Origin: Ignavibacteriota bacterium
GTDB lineage: Bacteria; Bacteroidota; Ignavibacteria; Ignavibacteriales; Melioribacteraceae
DNA: 64,000 nt
Reading direction: 5' to 3'
Assembly (NCBI GenBank): GCA_002698995.1
Contig: PAAX01000035.1
Coordinates: 5,050-69,049, forward strand
Every line of letters starts with the position of its first letter. Positions within the stretch are counted from its first letter, which is position 1. Positions 35,427 through 43,512 of the stretch are shown piece by piece. The notes below the pieces were generated by a model. That model was not told the origin of the DNA. It searched no databases and was given only the letters and a program-made list of their open reading frames with translations. The position numbers and the translations under genes are program-made.

Positions 35427-35605
35427 TGAAAGTATATGAGAGCAGCAATTCAACAAATTGGAATAATTCTAAAATTCCTCAGATCAAAATCAAAAATAAA
35501 AAACTAATTAGCTGTGGTTTTGAAATAGGAAAGGAGTACAAAGTAATATATCAACACAATAAAATAATTTTAATAATTATTGCAAATGAAAAAAGCAAAA
35601 GCTAA
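35426..35605 (+). CDS. SymE-like small protein
   Basis: 59 residues: KIPQIKIKNKKLISCGFEIGKEYKVIYQHNKIILII follows the SymE pattern (P.I.L.G.WL..AGF..G..V.V....G.L.I), a SpoVT/AbrB-like fold. SymE was described as an RNA-degrading or nucleoid-condensing type I toxin. It is coupled to the preceding CxxC gene. The strand and turn pattern is clear, but the usual Trp is Leu; about 20 bases of AT-rich text follow before the phased CGGTACA repeats. Confidence 0.6.
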   Translation: MKVYESSNSTNWNNSKIPQIKIKNKKLISCGFEIGKEYKVIYQHNKIILIIIANEKSKS

Positions 35606-35681
35606 GTTTAACTAAATTATGTCACTAATTTTAAATAACCATATTAACCAACCTAAAAATCAAAGGATGTACCAGAAAAAA

Positions 35682-35712
35682 GTCGGTACAAAGTCGGTAC
35701 ATTTTCGGTACA
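35682..35712. promoter_or_regulatory. Phased integrase arm-type repeats, right end of the island
   Basis: Three CGGTACA repeats start at 35682, 35693 and 35704, exactly 11 bp apart, about 70 bp inside the right tRNA-Asp copy. They match the pair at 5598 and 5609. The following bases (GACAGTGGGATTT) also resemble the text right of the left att core, as expected for the two arms of one attP. Confidence 0.5.
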
Positions 35713-35746
35713 ATGACAGTGGGATTTGTAAGAAGGGTATAAATGA

Positions 35747-35780
35747 AAAAAGCCTCAAAACAATCTGTTTTGAAGCTTTT
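35747..35780 (-). terminator. Terminator behind the right tRNA-Asp fragment
   Basis: Hairpin with arms AAAAGCCTCAAAACA and TGTTTTGAAGCTTTT (one mismatch), T-rich on the minus-strand 3' side, directly 3' of the tRNA fragment. Sequence differs from the left terminator, so it came with the element and not from the original tRNA locus. Confidence 0.55.
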
Positions 35781-35783
35781 ATT

Positions 35784-35831
35784 GCGGGGCCGACGAGACT
35801 CGAACTCGCGACCTCCTGCGTGACAGACAGT
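35784..35831 (-). repeat. Right attachment site: identical 48-bp tRNA-Asp 3' fragment
   Basis: Base-for-base copy of 5507-5554, again lacking D arm and 5' acceptor, so it is also a fragment. Immediately right of it is a paralogous integrase with its own phased repeats GTGGGTACA at 35874 and 35886, which makes this point both the right end of one element and the left end of another. Confidence 0.78.
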
Positions 35832-35913
35832 CGCATTCCTTCATTTTCTCTCTAATTTCCCAGCATTTCACCAGTGGGTACACTTGTGGGTACATCCGGA
35901 AGGAGTATCTAAA

Positions 35914-36951
35914 ATGTTTCTTACACCACCTAATTCAACAAGACGCTACTATCAATTAGTTTATTTCGTAGATGGTAAGAGAACCAAAATTTCAACAAGA
36001 ACAACTGACAAAAGGGAAGCGGAAAAATTTCTAAAATCTTTTGTCCCTAAACCGAAAGAAAAGAGAACCGAATCAGAAGCACCCAAAAAGAAAAATGATT
36101 CCATAAAACTCAGCCTCTTTTTTGAAGAATATAAAACTAATGTACGCAACACATATTCTGAAAAATATCTTAAGAAAGCAGTCAAACCTTCTTTTGCAGC
36201 TTTACAAAAACACATAAAAGATATGCCCCTTAATCAGATTTCAACAAGAATCATAGATCAATTTATATCCTCAGCCTCAGCAAGTTCAAAACATTCAGCT
36301 TCACTTTACCACCGCACCTTAAAAGCAGCATTTAATAAAGCTGTAGTTTGGAATTATCTTGAAGCTAACCCTTTCAATAAAATTAAAGCTCCCAAAGTTC
36401 CGAAATCCTTTCCTGTGTTTATTTCAGAAAGTGAACTAATTATGATTCTTAACAATACTCAAATGCAGCTAATGAAAGATATTTTCACAACTGCCTTTTA
36501 TACCGGAATGCGTCTTGGTGAATTAGTTAATATGAAATGGAACTGGATTGACTTCACAGAAAATATCATCACAATTAAAAACTCAAGCGAATTTAATTCC
36601 AAAAACAAACGCGAAAGAATAATCCCAATTCATCAAAAAGTACAAACCATTTTGCAAACTCGTTTTCAACTTGGCAAGCTTACAAATGCCCTTGTCTTTA
36701 ATAGGTATAAAAGTATAAAATTAAATGAGGATTTTGTAAGCAAACAATTTAAGAAAGCCGTAAGAGCGGCAAAATTAAATGATAAAATTCATTTCCATAC
36801 ACTTCGTCATTCTTTTGCTTCTGCTCTTGTTCAACGTGGAATTTCTCTTTATGCTGTAAAAGAATTGTTAGGTCACGGAAATATTAAAACAACTCAAATT
36901 TATTCACATCTTCAGAAAGATAATTTGTTGGATGCAGTAAATCTACTATAA
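35914..36951 (+). CDS. Second tRNA-linked tyrosine recombinase, paralogue of the island integrase
   Basis: 345 residues from the ATG at 35914, which has GGAAGGAG 8 nt upstream. Closely similar to the integrase at 5637 along its whole length (for example YHRTLKAAFNKAVVWNYLE and the C-terminal HFHTLRHSFASALVQRG are near identical). All catalytic residues are kept: Arg in TGMRLGEL, H-x2-RH, LLGHGN and Tyr in TQIYSHL. The upstream repeats have diverged to GTGGGTACA, so it may use its own arm sites. No cargo follows before the flanking genes, so its element seems truncated. Confidence 0.9.
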   Translation: MFLTPPNSTRRYYQLVYFVDGKRTKISTRTTDKREAEKFLKSFVPKPKEKRTESEAPKKKNDSIKLSLFFEEYKTNVRNTYSEKYLKKAVKPSFAALQKHIKDMPLNQISTRIIDQFISSASASSKHSASLYHRTLKAAFNKAVVWNYLEANPFNKIKAPKVPKSFPVFISESELIMILNNTQMQLMKDIFTTAFYTGMRLGELVNMKWNWIDFTENIITIKNSSEFNSKNKRERIIPIHQKVQTILQTRFQLGKLTNALVFNRYKSIKLNEDFVSKQFKKAVRAAKLNDKIHFHTLRHSFASALVQRGISLYAVKELLGHGNIKTTQIYSHLQKDNLLDAVNLL

Positions 36952-37365
36952 AAAACAAAGAACTTGAAATCTCAACCCAAAAACTTTTTATTTTCACTTA
37001 TGCCTTTGTAACTTATATTATATACAACTAACTCAGTACGCCAGAAGGATTCTTTCGAAGAAATGCCTTTGGCAGAACCACCAAACCTCTGATCCGAAGT
37101 CAGATACTCTATCCAATTGCCTATCCGCCGTAGTCCTTCTTTAGACGGACGAAGGAGGAAGTTACGGGTGCGGATTTTCTTTATTCAAATATAGTGTAAA
37201 TAAAAAAGAACCGAACAAAATAAGATCTTGACAGAATCCGTGAATCTTTTATAAGGATATTTTGCAATCATTAAAACAAATTTCTTCAAACCCGATTACC
37301 TGATTGACGAAACAAGATTTTAATTGTGAATATTTTAATAGAGTAGTTCCCTGTTTTTATTTTTT
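36952..37365. other. Island-chromosome junction
   Basis: Between the second integrase and the crotonase-like gene. Holds the endonuclease-tail remnant described separately; the remaining 180 bases are AT-rich and I see no further gene, tRNA or att copy. The intact tRNA-Asp that should close the array is missing here. Confidence 0.5.
36972..37184 (-). pseudogene. C-terminal remnant resembling a GIY-YIG endonuclease tail, overlapping tRNA-Arg-like sequence
   Basis: A 70-codon minus-strand frame without any start codon reads RTRNFLLRPSKEGLRRIGNW, then EYLTSDQRFGGSAKGISS and FWRTELVVYN. I know this text as a C-terminal tail of GIY-YIG-type proteins in related bacteria; the catalytic N-terminus is absent. 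The DNA AATTGGATAGAGTATCTGAC and the following CTTCGGATCAGAGG match the D and anticodon arms of a tRNA-Arg (TCG), with the T loop interrupted. The tail is thus probably derived from a tRNA gene copied by a mobile nuclease. Confidence 0.5.
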
Positions 37366-38148
37366 CTAATGCAAAGCCATATTAGATTCAATATCAACAT
37401 AGGCATTGAATTCATTCAATAATATATGGTTTACTAATTTTTTTGTGTAAAAGAAATATTCTACGTCAGTGGAATTTATAATCTCAATTGCAATTGAAAG
37501 TACATCGTTTCTATAATTATCAACAGAAGTCAAATAATTGAGTAAGCCCATCTCTTTGGCATCGTTTACTTTTATAAATCTTTGACTGTACAATATTTCC
37601 TGTGCTTTAGAAAGCCCAATATGTTTCATTAAAAAAAGTGGTACGCCGCCGGAAGGATGAAGTCCGTATTCTTTGGAGTTCATATGTATTACTAAATTGG
37701 GGCTCGCAATTCTAAAGTCAGAAACTAAGCTTATACCAAAAAAGGGAGAAACAACGCAGCCCGTTAATGCTATAAAAACCATTTTAGGGAATTCGATTAT
37801 TTTTCGTATGTAGTTATTAAGCATATTAATCTGAATTTCCCGTTTTCTTTTGTCAACAAATTCTGTTACAAATCTCGGCTGCTGAGGATCAATATATTGT
37901 TCTGTTATAGAGGACATATATTTTGAATAAACATTATTCGAAAAGCACTCCTCATTACCTATAAAAAGAATTCCTTTAATTGAATTATCTTTCGCTATCA
38001 TATCCATCCAATCCATTAAGCCAAAACTCTCCTCAAAATTAAAAAGCGTTTTGATAGCATCAGTCTTAGGTTCAAGCACTATTAGCGTTCCAATTCTGAA
38101 ACTCCTTACATCTTCGTAATCAAATTCCATGGTTAAGTTTTTCTTCAT
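37366..38148 (-). CDS. Enoyl-CoA hydratase/isomerase (crotonase) family protein
   Basis: 260 residues. The crotonase core is visible: FPKMVFIALTGCVVSPFFGISLVSDFRIAS (oxyanion-hole region), then GGVPLFLMKHIGLSKAQEILYSQRFIKVNDAKEMGLL. The catalytic Glu positions are not obvious, so the reaction is open. The N-terminal 90 residues are divergent. It is the last gene of the minus-strand lipid run but is separated by 156 bp and a pseudogene remnant, so it may have its own promoter. Confidence 0.75.
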   Translation of the reverse strand: MKKNLTMEFDYEDVRSFRIGTLIVLEPKTDAIKTLFNFEESFGLMDWMDMIAKDNSIKGILFIGNEECFSNNVYSKYMSSITEQYIDPQQPRFVTEFVDKRKREIQINMLNNYIRKIIEFPKMVFIALTGCVVSPFFGISLVSDFRIASPNLVIHMNSKEYGLHPSGGVPLFLMKHIGLSKAQEILYSQRFIKVNDAKEMGLLNYLTSVDNYRNDVLSIAIEIINSTDVEYFFYTKKLVNHILLNEFNAYVDIESNMALH

Positions 38149-38190
38149 CTTTTACCCCATAATTTTCTAAATAAAAATTTAGTTAGAATA

Positions 38191-38275
38191 TATACCATTA
38201 ATATGAGTTACAGTTTCCTTGTTCAATAATGTTCTGAGAGTATTTTTTAATTTCATCTGCTGGATAAACAAATAA
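38191..38275 (-). pseudogene. Duplicated 3' end of the inositol-phosphate synthase gene
   Basis: On the minus strand it encodes LFIQQMKLKNTLRTLLNKET and VTHIN, against LFIQQMKLKNTLRTLMNEET and ITHIN at the end of the synthase at 39451. The DNA is about 90% identical over 76 bp, including silent positions. Only the last 27 or so codons are left; no start. A remnant of a second synthase copy or of a segmental duplication that spawned the EEP gene between. Confidence 0.75.
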
Positions 38276-38304
38276 TACAAAGAAGATAAAACAGACTCTT
38301 CATT

Positions 38305-39372
38305 TTAGCGTAACTCTAATTTTGCAAACACAGGAAAATGATCAGATACTTTTACATTTATTTTAGTATACTCAACAGGTTTTAAGCCATTCAACGAAAA
38401 AATATAATCGAGCCTTATAACCGGAAATTCCGTTCGAAATGTTGGCGAAGGGAAAAAATTATTCACATAAGCCGCGTCTTCGGCAATATTGTATAACGGC
38501 TTCACAATTTTAGCATTAGGAGGAGCATTTAAATCACCTCCAAACACAATAGGTCCCTCCAAAGTTTTTAAATAATTTACAAGCGTTTCTATTTCTTCAG
38601 TTTGTTTCTTTACTAAGTATTTGCCCCACTCAACTTGATCTTTTAACTCGTTTGTCTTCGGTCTACCAGCAATCAGCCTAACAGAAATAGCGTTTACTTC
38701 TTCATCATTAAAACAAAATTTGACATGAGAAAAAGAACGGTTAGGATTATTTATAAGAGTGTCTATATCATTCGAACCACTCAATGATGCTTGGTGAGTT
38801 GGCAATTCAATTTCTTGATAGGCTATTACCGGAAATTTCGAAAATATAGCTGTTTCATATTTTTTACCTGTAAAAATAAAATACTTTTCTTCTAAGGCTG
38901 AAAGGACTATTATGCTGTCTGCCGACAATGTATTTTCAGATAGAAGAACAATATCCGCATTAACTGAATCGATAAAATTAAAAACCTTGTCCTCACCGTA
39001 AGAGTAATATCTTACATTTAATGATAAAACAGATAACTGAGTTTCTCCATTATCAATTTTATTATTGCTGAATACTGATTTAAATGAAACATCGCCGATT
39101 AACAGAAAATATATTAAGTAAACAATAATGGTTATTAGTGAAAGTTTCTTTCTATCTAAAAAAAACAATACAAGTGAAAGCAAAAGAACAGGAAGCAGTA
39201 ACCATAAAGGAGATAAGAAACTAGTTCCAAAAAGTATAGAACTCTCATTCCAAAAATCAAAATAGTCTAATGTGCACACCACCATAATAAAGCAAAGTAA
39301 AAATGCTAAAACTGATACAGTAAATACAAGAAACCTATGTATGATTTTAAGTGCTTTAAACTGTTGAAGCAT
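38305..39372 (-). CDS. Membrane-anchored EEP-family phosphodiesterase
   Basis: 355 residues. Three N-terminal membrane helices (about 12-105), then an endonuclease/exonuclease/phosphatase fold: LSVLSLNVRYYS (Asn), IVLLSENT (metal Glu), VFGGDLNAPP (Asp-x-Asn) and a closing SDHFPVFAKL. Catalytic residues are complete. The fold includes phosphoinositide phosphatases and sphingomyelinases as well as nucleases; beside inositol-lipid genes and anchored to the membrane, a lipid head-group hydrolase is a fair guess. The active domain would face the periplasm. Confidence 0.78.
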   Translation of the reverse strand: MLQQFKALKIIHRFLVFTVSVLAFLLCFIMVVCTLDYFDFWNESSILFGTSFLSPLWLLLPVLLLSLVLFFLDRKKLSLITIIVYLIYFLLIGDVSFKSVFSNNKIDNGETQLSVLSLNVRYYSYGEDKVFNFIDSVNADIVLLSENTLSADSIIVLSALEEKYFIFTGKKYETAIFSKFPVIAYQEIELPTHQASLSGSNDIDTLINNPNRSFSHVKFCFNDEEVNAISVRLIAGRPKTNELKDQVEWGKYLVKKQTEEIETLVNYLKTLEGPIVFGGDLNAPPNAKIVKPLYNIAEDAAYVNNFFPSPTFRTEFPVIRLDYIFSLNGLKPVEYTKINVKVSDHFPVFAKLELR

Positions 39373-39450
39373 TGTCAGTCACCTTTATGCTAAGATACTT
39401 CCTATCCAATAAATTATAGTTAATGTTAATTGGTTTTAAGTTAACTATTA

Positions 39451-40761
39451 CTAAGCCAATTTTGCATTAATATGAGTTATCGTTTCTTCGTTCATTAATG
39501 TTCTGAGAGTATTTTTTAATTTCATCTGCTGAATAAACAAATCGTGTTCAGGAACAACGTTAGGAGAATGAATAGGACTTTTGAAGTAAAATGAAAGCCA
39601 TTCTTGTATTCCATTCAACCCGGCTCTCTGAGCTAAATCCATAAATAAAACCAAATCTAATACTATCGGTGCAGCTAAAATAGAATCTTTACATAAGAAA
39701 TTAACTTTAAGCTGCATCGGATAACCGAGCCAGCCGAACATATCAATGTTATCCCATCCTTCTTTATCATCACCTCGCGGCGGGTAATAATTTATTCTTA
39801 CTTTGTGATAAAAATTTCCATAAAGATCAGGATAGAGTTCAGGCTGCAAAATTGTGTTAAGCACGGAGAGTTTACTTTCTTCTTTTGTTTTGAATGAGCC
39901 GGGTTCGTCCAAAACAAGACCGTCTTTATTTCCGAGAATGTTGGTTGAAAACCAGCCCTTTAAACCAAGCATCCTGGCTTTAAACATTGGAGCCAGTACG
40001 GTTTTTATCAAGGTTTGACCGGTCTTAAAATCTTTGCCCGCAACAGGTACTGAATTTTTTTTAGCGAGTTCCAATATTGCCGGGATATCAACTGTTAAAT
40101 TTGGAGCTCCATTTATAAACGGTATCCCTTCCGCAAGTGAAGCATAAGCATATAACATACTCGGAGCGATATCGGGATGATTTTCTTTCATACCCTTTTC
40201 AAAGCTTTCTATGCTTTGATGGACTGAATTCTTCGTTATATAAATTTCAGTGCTTGCAGTCCAAATAACAACTGCCCGATTCAGCTTGTTCTCGTTTTTG
40301 AATTTTCTAATATCCTCGCGCAATTGTTCCATCAACTCATATTTATTTTTCCCTTTTTTAATATGAGTGCCGTCAATGTTTTTTACATAATTTTTGTCGA
40401 AGACACCTTTCATTGGTAAAATTCTTTCCAATTCTTTCGAAACCGATTCGGTGTCCTTCTCATTGAGAACCCTAGCTTCTTTAGCTGCTTCTAAGCAATC
40501 ATAATTATTTATATCCCAACCGCCGACTACTAAATCTTCCAATTCCGCAAGCGGAACAAAATCTTTAATCATCGGGAAATTATTCTCAATACGTTTTCCT
40601 ATTCTTATAGTTGCCATCTGTGTAAGCGAACCAAAGGGTTTACCGAATCCGTTTCTTATTTGCAGCAAACCGGCAGTAAAAGTTGTAGCAACTGCTCCGT
40701 TTAGCCCGACTAATAATATACCAAGTTTACCTTCCGGTTTTTGAATTTTGATATCAGACAT
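39451..40761 (-). CDS. ino1: Inositol-3-phosphate synthase
   Basis: 436 residues. NAD-binding GLNGAVATTF near 18-27, GGWDINNYDCLEAA, IWTASTEIYI and NKDGLVLDEPGSFKTKEESK (the active-site Lys region) are those of myo-inositol-1-phosphate synthase, which turns glucose-6-phosphate into inositol phosphate. Full length for the family. Followed closely by the EEP gene and preceded by a HAD phosphatase (31-bp gap). It supplies the head group of the lipid pathway coded by the operon. Confidence 0.92.
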   Translation of the reverse strand: MSDIKIQKPEGKLGILLVGLNGAVATTFTAGLLQIRNGFGKPFGSLTQMATIRIGKRIENNFPMIKDFVPLAELEDLVVGGWDINNYDCLEAAKEARVLNEKDTESVSKELERILPMKGVFDKNYVKNIDGTHIKKGKNKYELMEQLREDIRKFKNENKLNRAVVIWTASTEIYITKNSVHQSIESFEKGMKENHPDIAPSMLYAYASLAEGIPFINGAPNLTVDIPAILELAKKNSVPVAGKDFKTGQTLIKTVLAPMFKARMLGLKGWFSTNILGNKDGLVLDEPGSFKTKEESKLSVLNTILQPELYPDLYGNFYHKVRINYYPPRGDDKEGWDNIDMFGWLGYPMQLKVNFLCKDSILAAPIVLDLVLFMDLAQRAGLNGIQEWLSFYFKSPIHSPNVVPEHDLFIQQMKLKNTLRTLMNEETITHINAKLA

Positions 40762-40792
40762 TTTCTCTCTCCTTGACTAATAATATTTAGGT

Positions 40793-41491
40793 TTATTTTT
40801 TGGTTAAAAGATCATTTAATTCCTTGATTGAATTAATAATATTGTCGGCGCTGTATATTTCTGCCGGTTCATCCCAGCCGGCGACATTAATCCATATAGT
40901 TGAGCAGCCCAGCTCTTTAGCAGGCACAATATCATTTTTATATGAATCACCGATTACAATAGTATTTTTTGGTTCAATTTTCATTTTATTCAAAGCCAAC
41001 TCAAATATTTCTTTATCCGGTTTCCTGATACCTGCAACGGTTGAATCAATTATAACATCAAAATATTTTTTTAAGCCGGTCTCAACCAAAACAGTTTCTA
41101 AGTTACCGTAATAATTGGAGATAAGGCCCAGTTTATATTCCAGTTCCAGATGCAAAAGGATATTTTTAGTCGTTTCAATATTCATTAAAACTTTATTAAG
41201 ACAATACCGGCTCATATCATTTATAATAGCAAAAGCGAAACCCGAGAGTAAATTTTCTTTTTCGAGATATTCAAATTGATAACTCAACTGAGTTCCGTAT
41301 GTTTTTTCTAAACCGTAATCTGGTTTTATAACAGCAGGAATCTTTCTTTCCGAATAAACAAAAGCATCTTTAAGATTTTTTTTGGTTACGGGAATATGAA
41401 AATGCTGATAAGCATTCCAAAAAAATTCACTCCAATGCACACCGTCCGTATCGAGTGTGCCGCCGTAATCAAACAATAGCGCTTTTTTCAT
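40793..41491 (-). CDS. HAD-superfamily hydrolase
   Basis: 232 residues. Motif I is LLFDYGGTLDTDG, with nucleophile Asp but Gly where the general acid Asp (DxD) usually sits; motif II GLISNYYG, motif III/IV KKYFDVIIDS...IRKPDKEIFE and IVIGDSYKNDIVPAKELG. FDxGGT variants exist among phosphatases. It overlaps the membrane-protein gene by 23 nt. In this operon it may dephosphorylate a phosphatidylinositol-phosphate intermediate or inositol phosphate; substrate is inference. Confidence 0.8.
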   Translation of the reverse strand: MKKALLFDYGGTLDTDGVHWSEFFWNAYQHFHIPVTKKNLKDAFVYSERKIPAVIKPDYGLEKTYGTQLSYQFEYLEKENLLSGFAFAIINDMSRYCLNKVLMNIETTKNILLHLELEYKLGLISNYYGNLETVLVETGLKKYFDVIIDSTVAGIRKPDKEIFELALNKMKIEPKNTIVIGDSYKNDIVPAKELGCSTIWINVAGWDEPAEIYSADNIINSIKELNDLLTKK

Positions 41492-42494
41492 ATTCTTTTT
41501 CTTTTGCAGTTAATTCTTTATTTGTTTTCTTTTTGCCGGAAACAATCAAAATTAGTCCGATTAAAATCCATAATAGTTCTCTTATTCTGTTTACCAAACC
41601 GATGTAAATTCCAAGTGATGAACTTATCCTCAGTGTTTTTAGGACCAGCACAAGCCCTCCCTCACGCGAACCCAATTCCAAAGGCATAAAGAAAAAGAGA
41701 TTTATTACGAAGGACGAAAAAGCATTTATATATAACGCCTGGGAAAAAGTAATATCAATCCCTATAGCTTTTAGTATAAACAGATTTTCGAGCGAAGCAA
41801 TTATTCTTGCTAAGATTTCTAAAGATAAAGCTGAAAAAAAATCACTCTTACGGTTTAAGTAAAGGTCTTTTATCTGGTGATCGATCTGTTTTATTTTCTC
41901 GGTTTTATCAGAATACTTTATTGCAATCTTTTTTATGAATGGAATTTTGGTTGAAATGTTTAGTAATGATTCTAATATTCCATTTTTGTGCCTATTAATG
42001 AAAAAATAAACAACAATTAGAAAAGCTAAGAGGGCAACAATCAATAATATTCTTATGGTAGAAGGAAGTGTTAAAGATATTAATGCCAATAAAATTACCA
42101 TAATCCAAAAAACGAAAGATGAAAGAAAATGAATCATAGTATAAAGAAAAGTAGATGATACTGCTTTGCTCATGCCTAACGGTTTTTGTAATTCTGCAAT
42201 ACGGTAAGGTTCACCTCCTACAGCAACTGAAGGTGTAATGTAGTTTAGTGCAAATCCACTAATTGTAATTGAAAGAAGTTTACCAAATGATATCTTACTG
42301 CTATTATGGATAATCGAACGCCAAGCAAATGTATTAAATAGATAAACAAAGCCCCATACGCCAATAACAGGGATGAAGTACCATCCGGTTTTTTGTAAAT
42401 TCGTAAGAATATTATCCAAGCCGAAATCCATCACGAGATAAGTGAATACCGATATACCAATAAGAAATAATATAATTTTAGATATTTTACTCAT
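41469..42494 (-). CDS. LPG-synthase/YbhN-type integral membrane protein (flippase-like)
   Basis: 341 residues with about eight hydrophobic helices, starting IILFLIGISVFTYLVMDFGL. FALNYITPSVAVGGEPYRI and PLELGSREGGLVLVLK are the conserved loops of the UPF0104/lysylphosphatidylglycerol-synthase transmembrane family. No soluble catalytic domain follows, so a transport or flipping role for a lipid is more likely than aminoacyl transfer. Overlaps the HAD gene by 23 nt and the oxidoreductase gene by 8 nt. Confidence 0.8.
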   Translation of the reverse strand: MSKISKIILFLIGISVFTYLVMDFGLDNILTNLQKTGWYFIPVIGVWGFVYLFNTFAWRSIIHNSSKISFGKLLSITISGFALNYITPSVAVGGEPYRIAELQKPLGMSKAVSSTFLYTMIHFLSSFVFWIMVILLALISLTLPSTIRILLIVALLAFLIVVYFFINRHKNGILESLLNISTKIPFIKKIAIKYSDKTEKIKQIDHQIKDLYLNRKSDFFSALSLEILARIIASLENLFILKAIGIDITFSQALYINAFSSFVINLFFFMPLELGSREGGLVLVLKTLRISSSLGIYIGLVNRIRELLWILIGLILIVSGKKKTNKELTAKEKEYEKSAIV

Positions 42495-43509
42495 TATTCA
42501 GATCAATTGATTTTAATTCTGTAGCTGATTGATAACACCTTGTCAACAAATTAATCGTATTATAAGCCTCGTTTAATCCTTCCTTTGATATTTTTGATTT
42601 CTCAATTGCTTCTACAAATTCCGAAAACAAATCAACATAAAGACCTGTATAATGAGATTTATCCGATATGTTTGGAACAGCTATTTGCTCTTCAAAACCG
42701 TCAAAGTTTTTTGTTAAAAAATCTTCGCCATTGTAAAAAAGACTTCCATTTTTTGATATAAGTTTGGCTTCATTTCTTCTTGAGTGAAAAGACCAGGTAA
42801 GATTAATTTGAACTGTCCCTTTTTCATATTCTAAAATAACTTGTGATGTATCTTCAATTTCATTTTTAGGGTGGGACAGGTTATTGTTAATTGTTGTAAC
42901 CTTAAGCGGACTTTGTAATAACCAGTTTGAAAGGTAGAGGTAATGAAATCCTGTATCTGATAATATTCCGCCACCGCTTATTTCTTTGTTTAATCTCCAC
43001 GGCTCATCATTAGTTTTTAAGCCTGGATCTGCTCCGCTTCTAAATACATTAAATTGTATAAATACTTTCGTATCATCATGCATTTCATTAATAAACTTTT
43101 TAAACTCACTCCACACTTTGGAGTATTTATATTGATGACAAGGAACAAACAAAATATTAGAACTATTTATTTTATGATACAGTTTATCAGCTTCATCAAG
43201 AGATAAAGTAAAAGGTTTCTCGCAAATTATATGCACGTTTTTTGCAAGCGCATTTTCAATAATACTTTTATGATATTTTGGTGGGGTCGTAATATCAATA
43301 AAATCTAACTTTTCTTTCTCAAACAATTCGTCTTGAGTTTTATAAAAATTTATCCCAGTGTATTCTTTTTTTATAGTTTCTCTAATATTATCATCAATCT
43401 CTACAGCCGAGGTTATAATCACTTTATCGTTTAATCTAATATCATAAAATGCACGTAAATGATTTGTCCTAGCAATTTTCCCGAAGCCAACTATTGCACC
43501 TCTAAGCAT
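42487..43509 (-). CDS. Gfo/Idh/MocA-family oxidoreductase
   Basis: 340 residues. N-terminal Rossmann domain GAIVGFGKIARTNHLRA, then DFIDITTPPKYH, CEKPFTLSLDEA (EKP catalytic Lys) and the later GGGILSDTGFHYLYL (G...D...H). The family oxidises sugars and inositols with NAD(P). Between inositol synthase and a sugar aminotransferase-like gene, oxidation of inositol or inositol phosphate to a keto form is a reasonable idea. Gap to the next gene is 3 nt. Confidence 0.85.
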   Translation of the reverse strand: MLRGAIVGFGKIARTNHLRAFYDIRLNDKVIITSAVEIDDNIRETIKKEYTGINFYKTQDELFEKEKLDFIDITTPPKYHKSIIENALAKNVHIICEKPFTLSLDEADKLYHKINSSNILFVPCHQYKYSKVWSEFKKFINEMHDDTKVFIQFNVFRSGADPGLKTNDEPWRLNKEISGGGILSDTGFHYLYLSNWLLQSPLKVTTINNNLSHPKNEIEDTSQVILEYEKGTVQINLTWSFHSRRNEAKLISKNGSLFYNGEDFLTKNFDGFEEQIAVPNISDKSHYTGLYVDLFSEFVEAIEKSKISKEGLNEAYNTINLLTRCYQSATELKSIDLNNE

Positions 43510-43512
43510 CTT

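Larger units (their letters stand above)
5507..35831. mobile_element. Genomic island integrated at tRNA-Asp, carrying a defence cluster
   Basis: Bounded by two identical 48-bp tRNA-Asp 3' fragments, with a tyrosine integrase 83 bp inside the left end. CGGTACA repeats spaced 11 bp lie inside both ends (5598-5617 and 35682-35712), as expected for integrase arm sites. The cargo is a replication module and six defence units. The element lies next to a second integrase of the same family, so the site has been used more than once. The intact tRNA-Asp, expected at the far right of the array, is not in the window. Confidence 0.65.

Noticed and set aside
35619-35855. Plus-strand open frame ending inside the right tRNA fragment
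   Set aside because: AGPTRLELATSCVTDS is typical translated tRNA; no ribosome site, and it crosses repeats and terminator.
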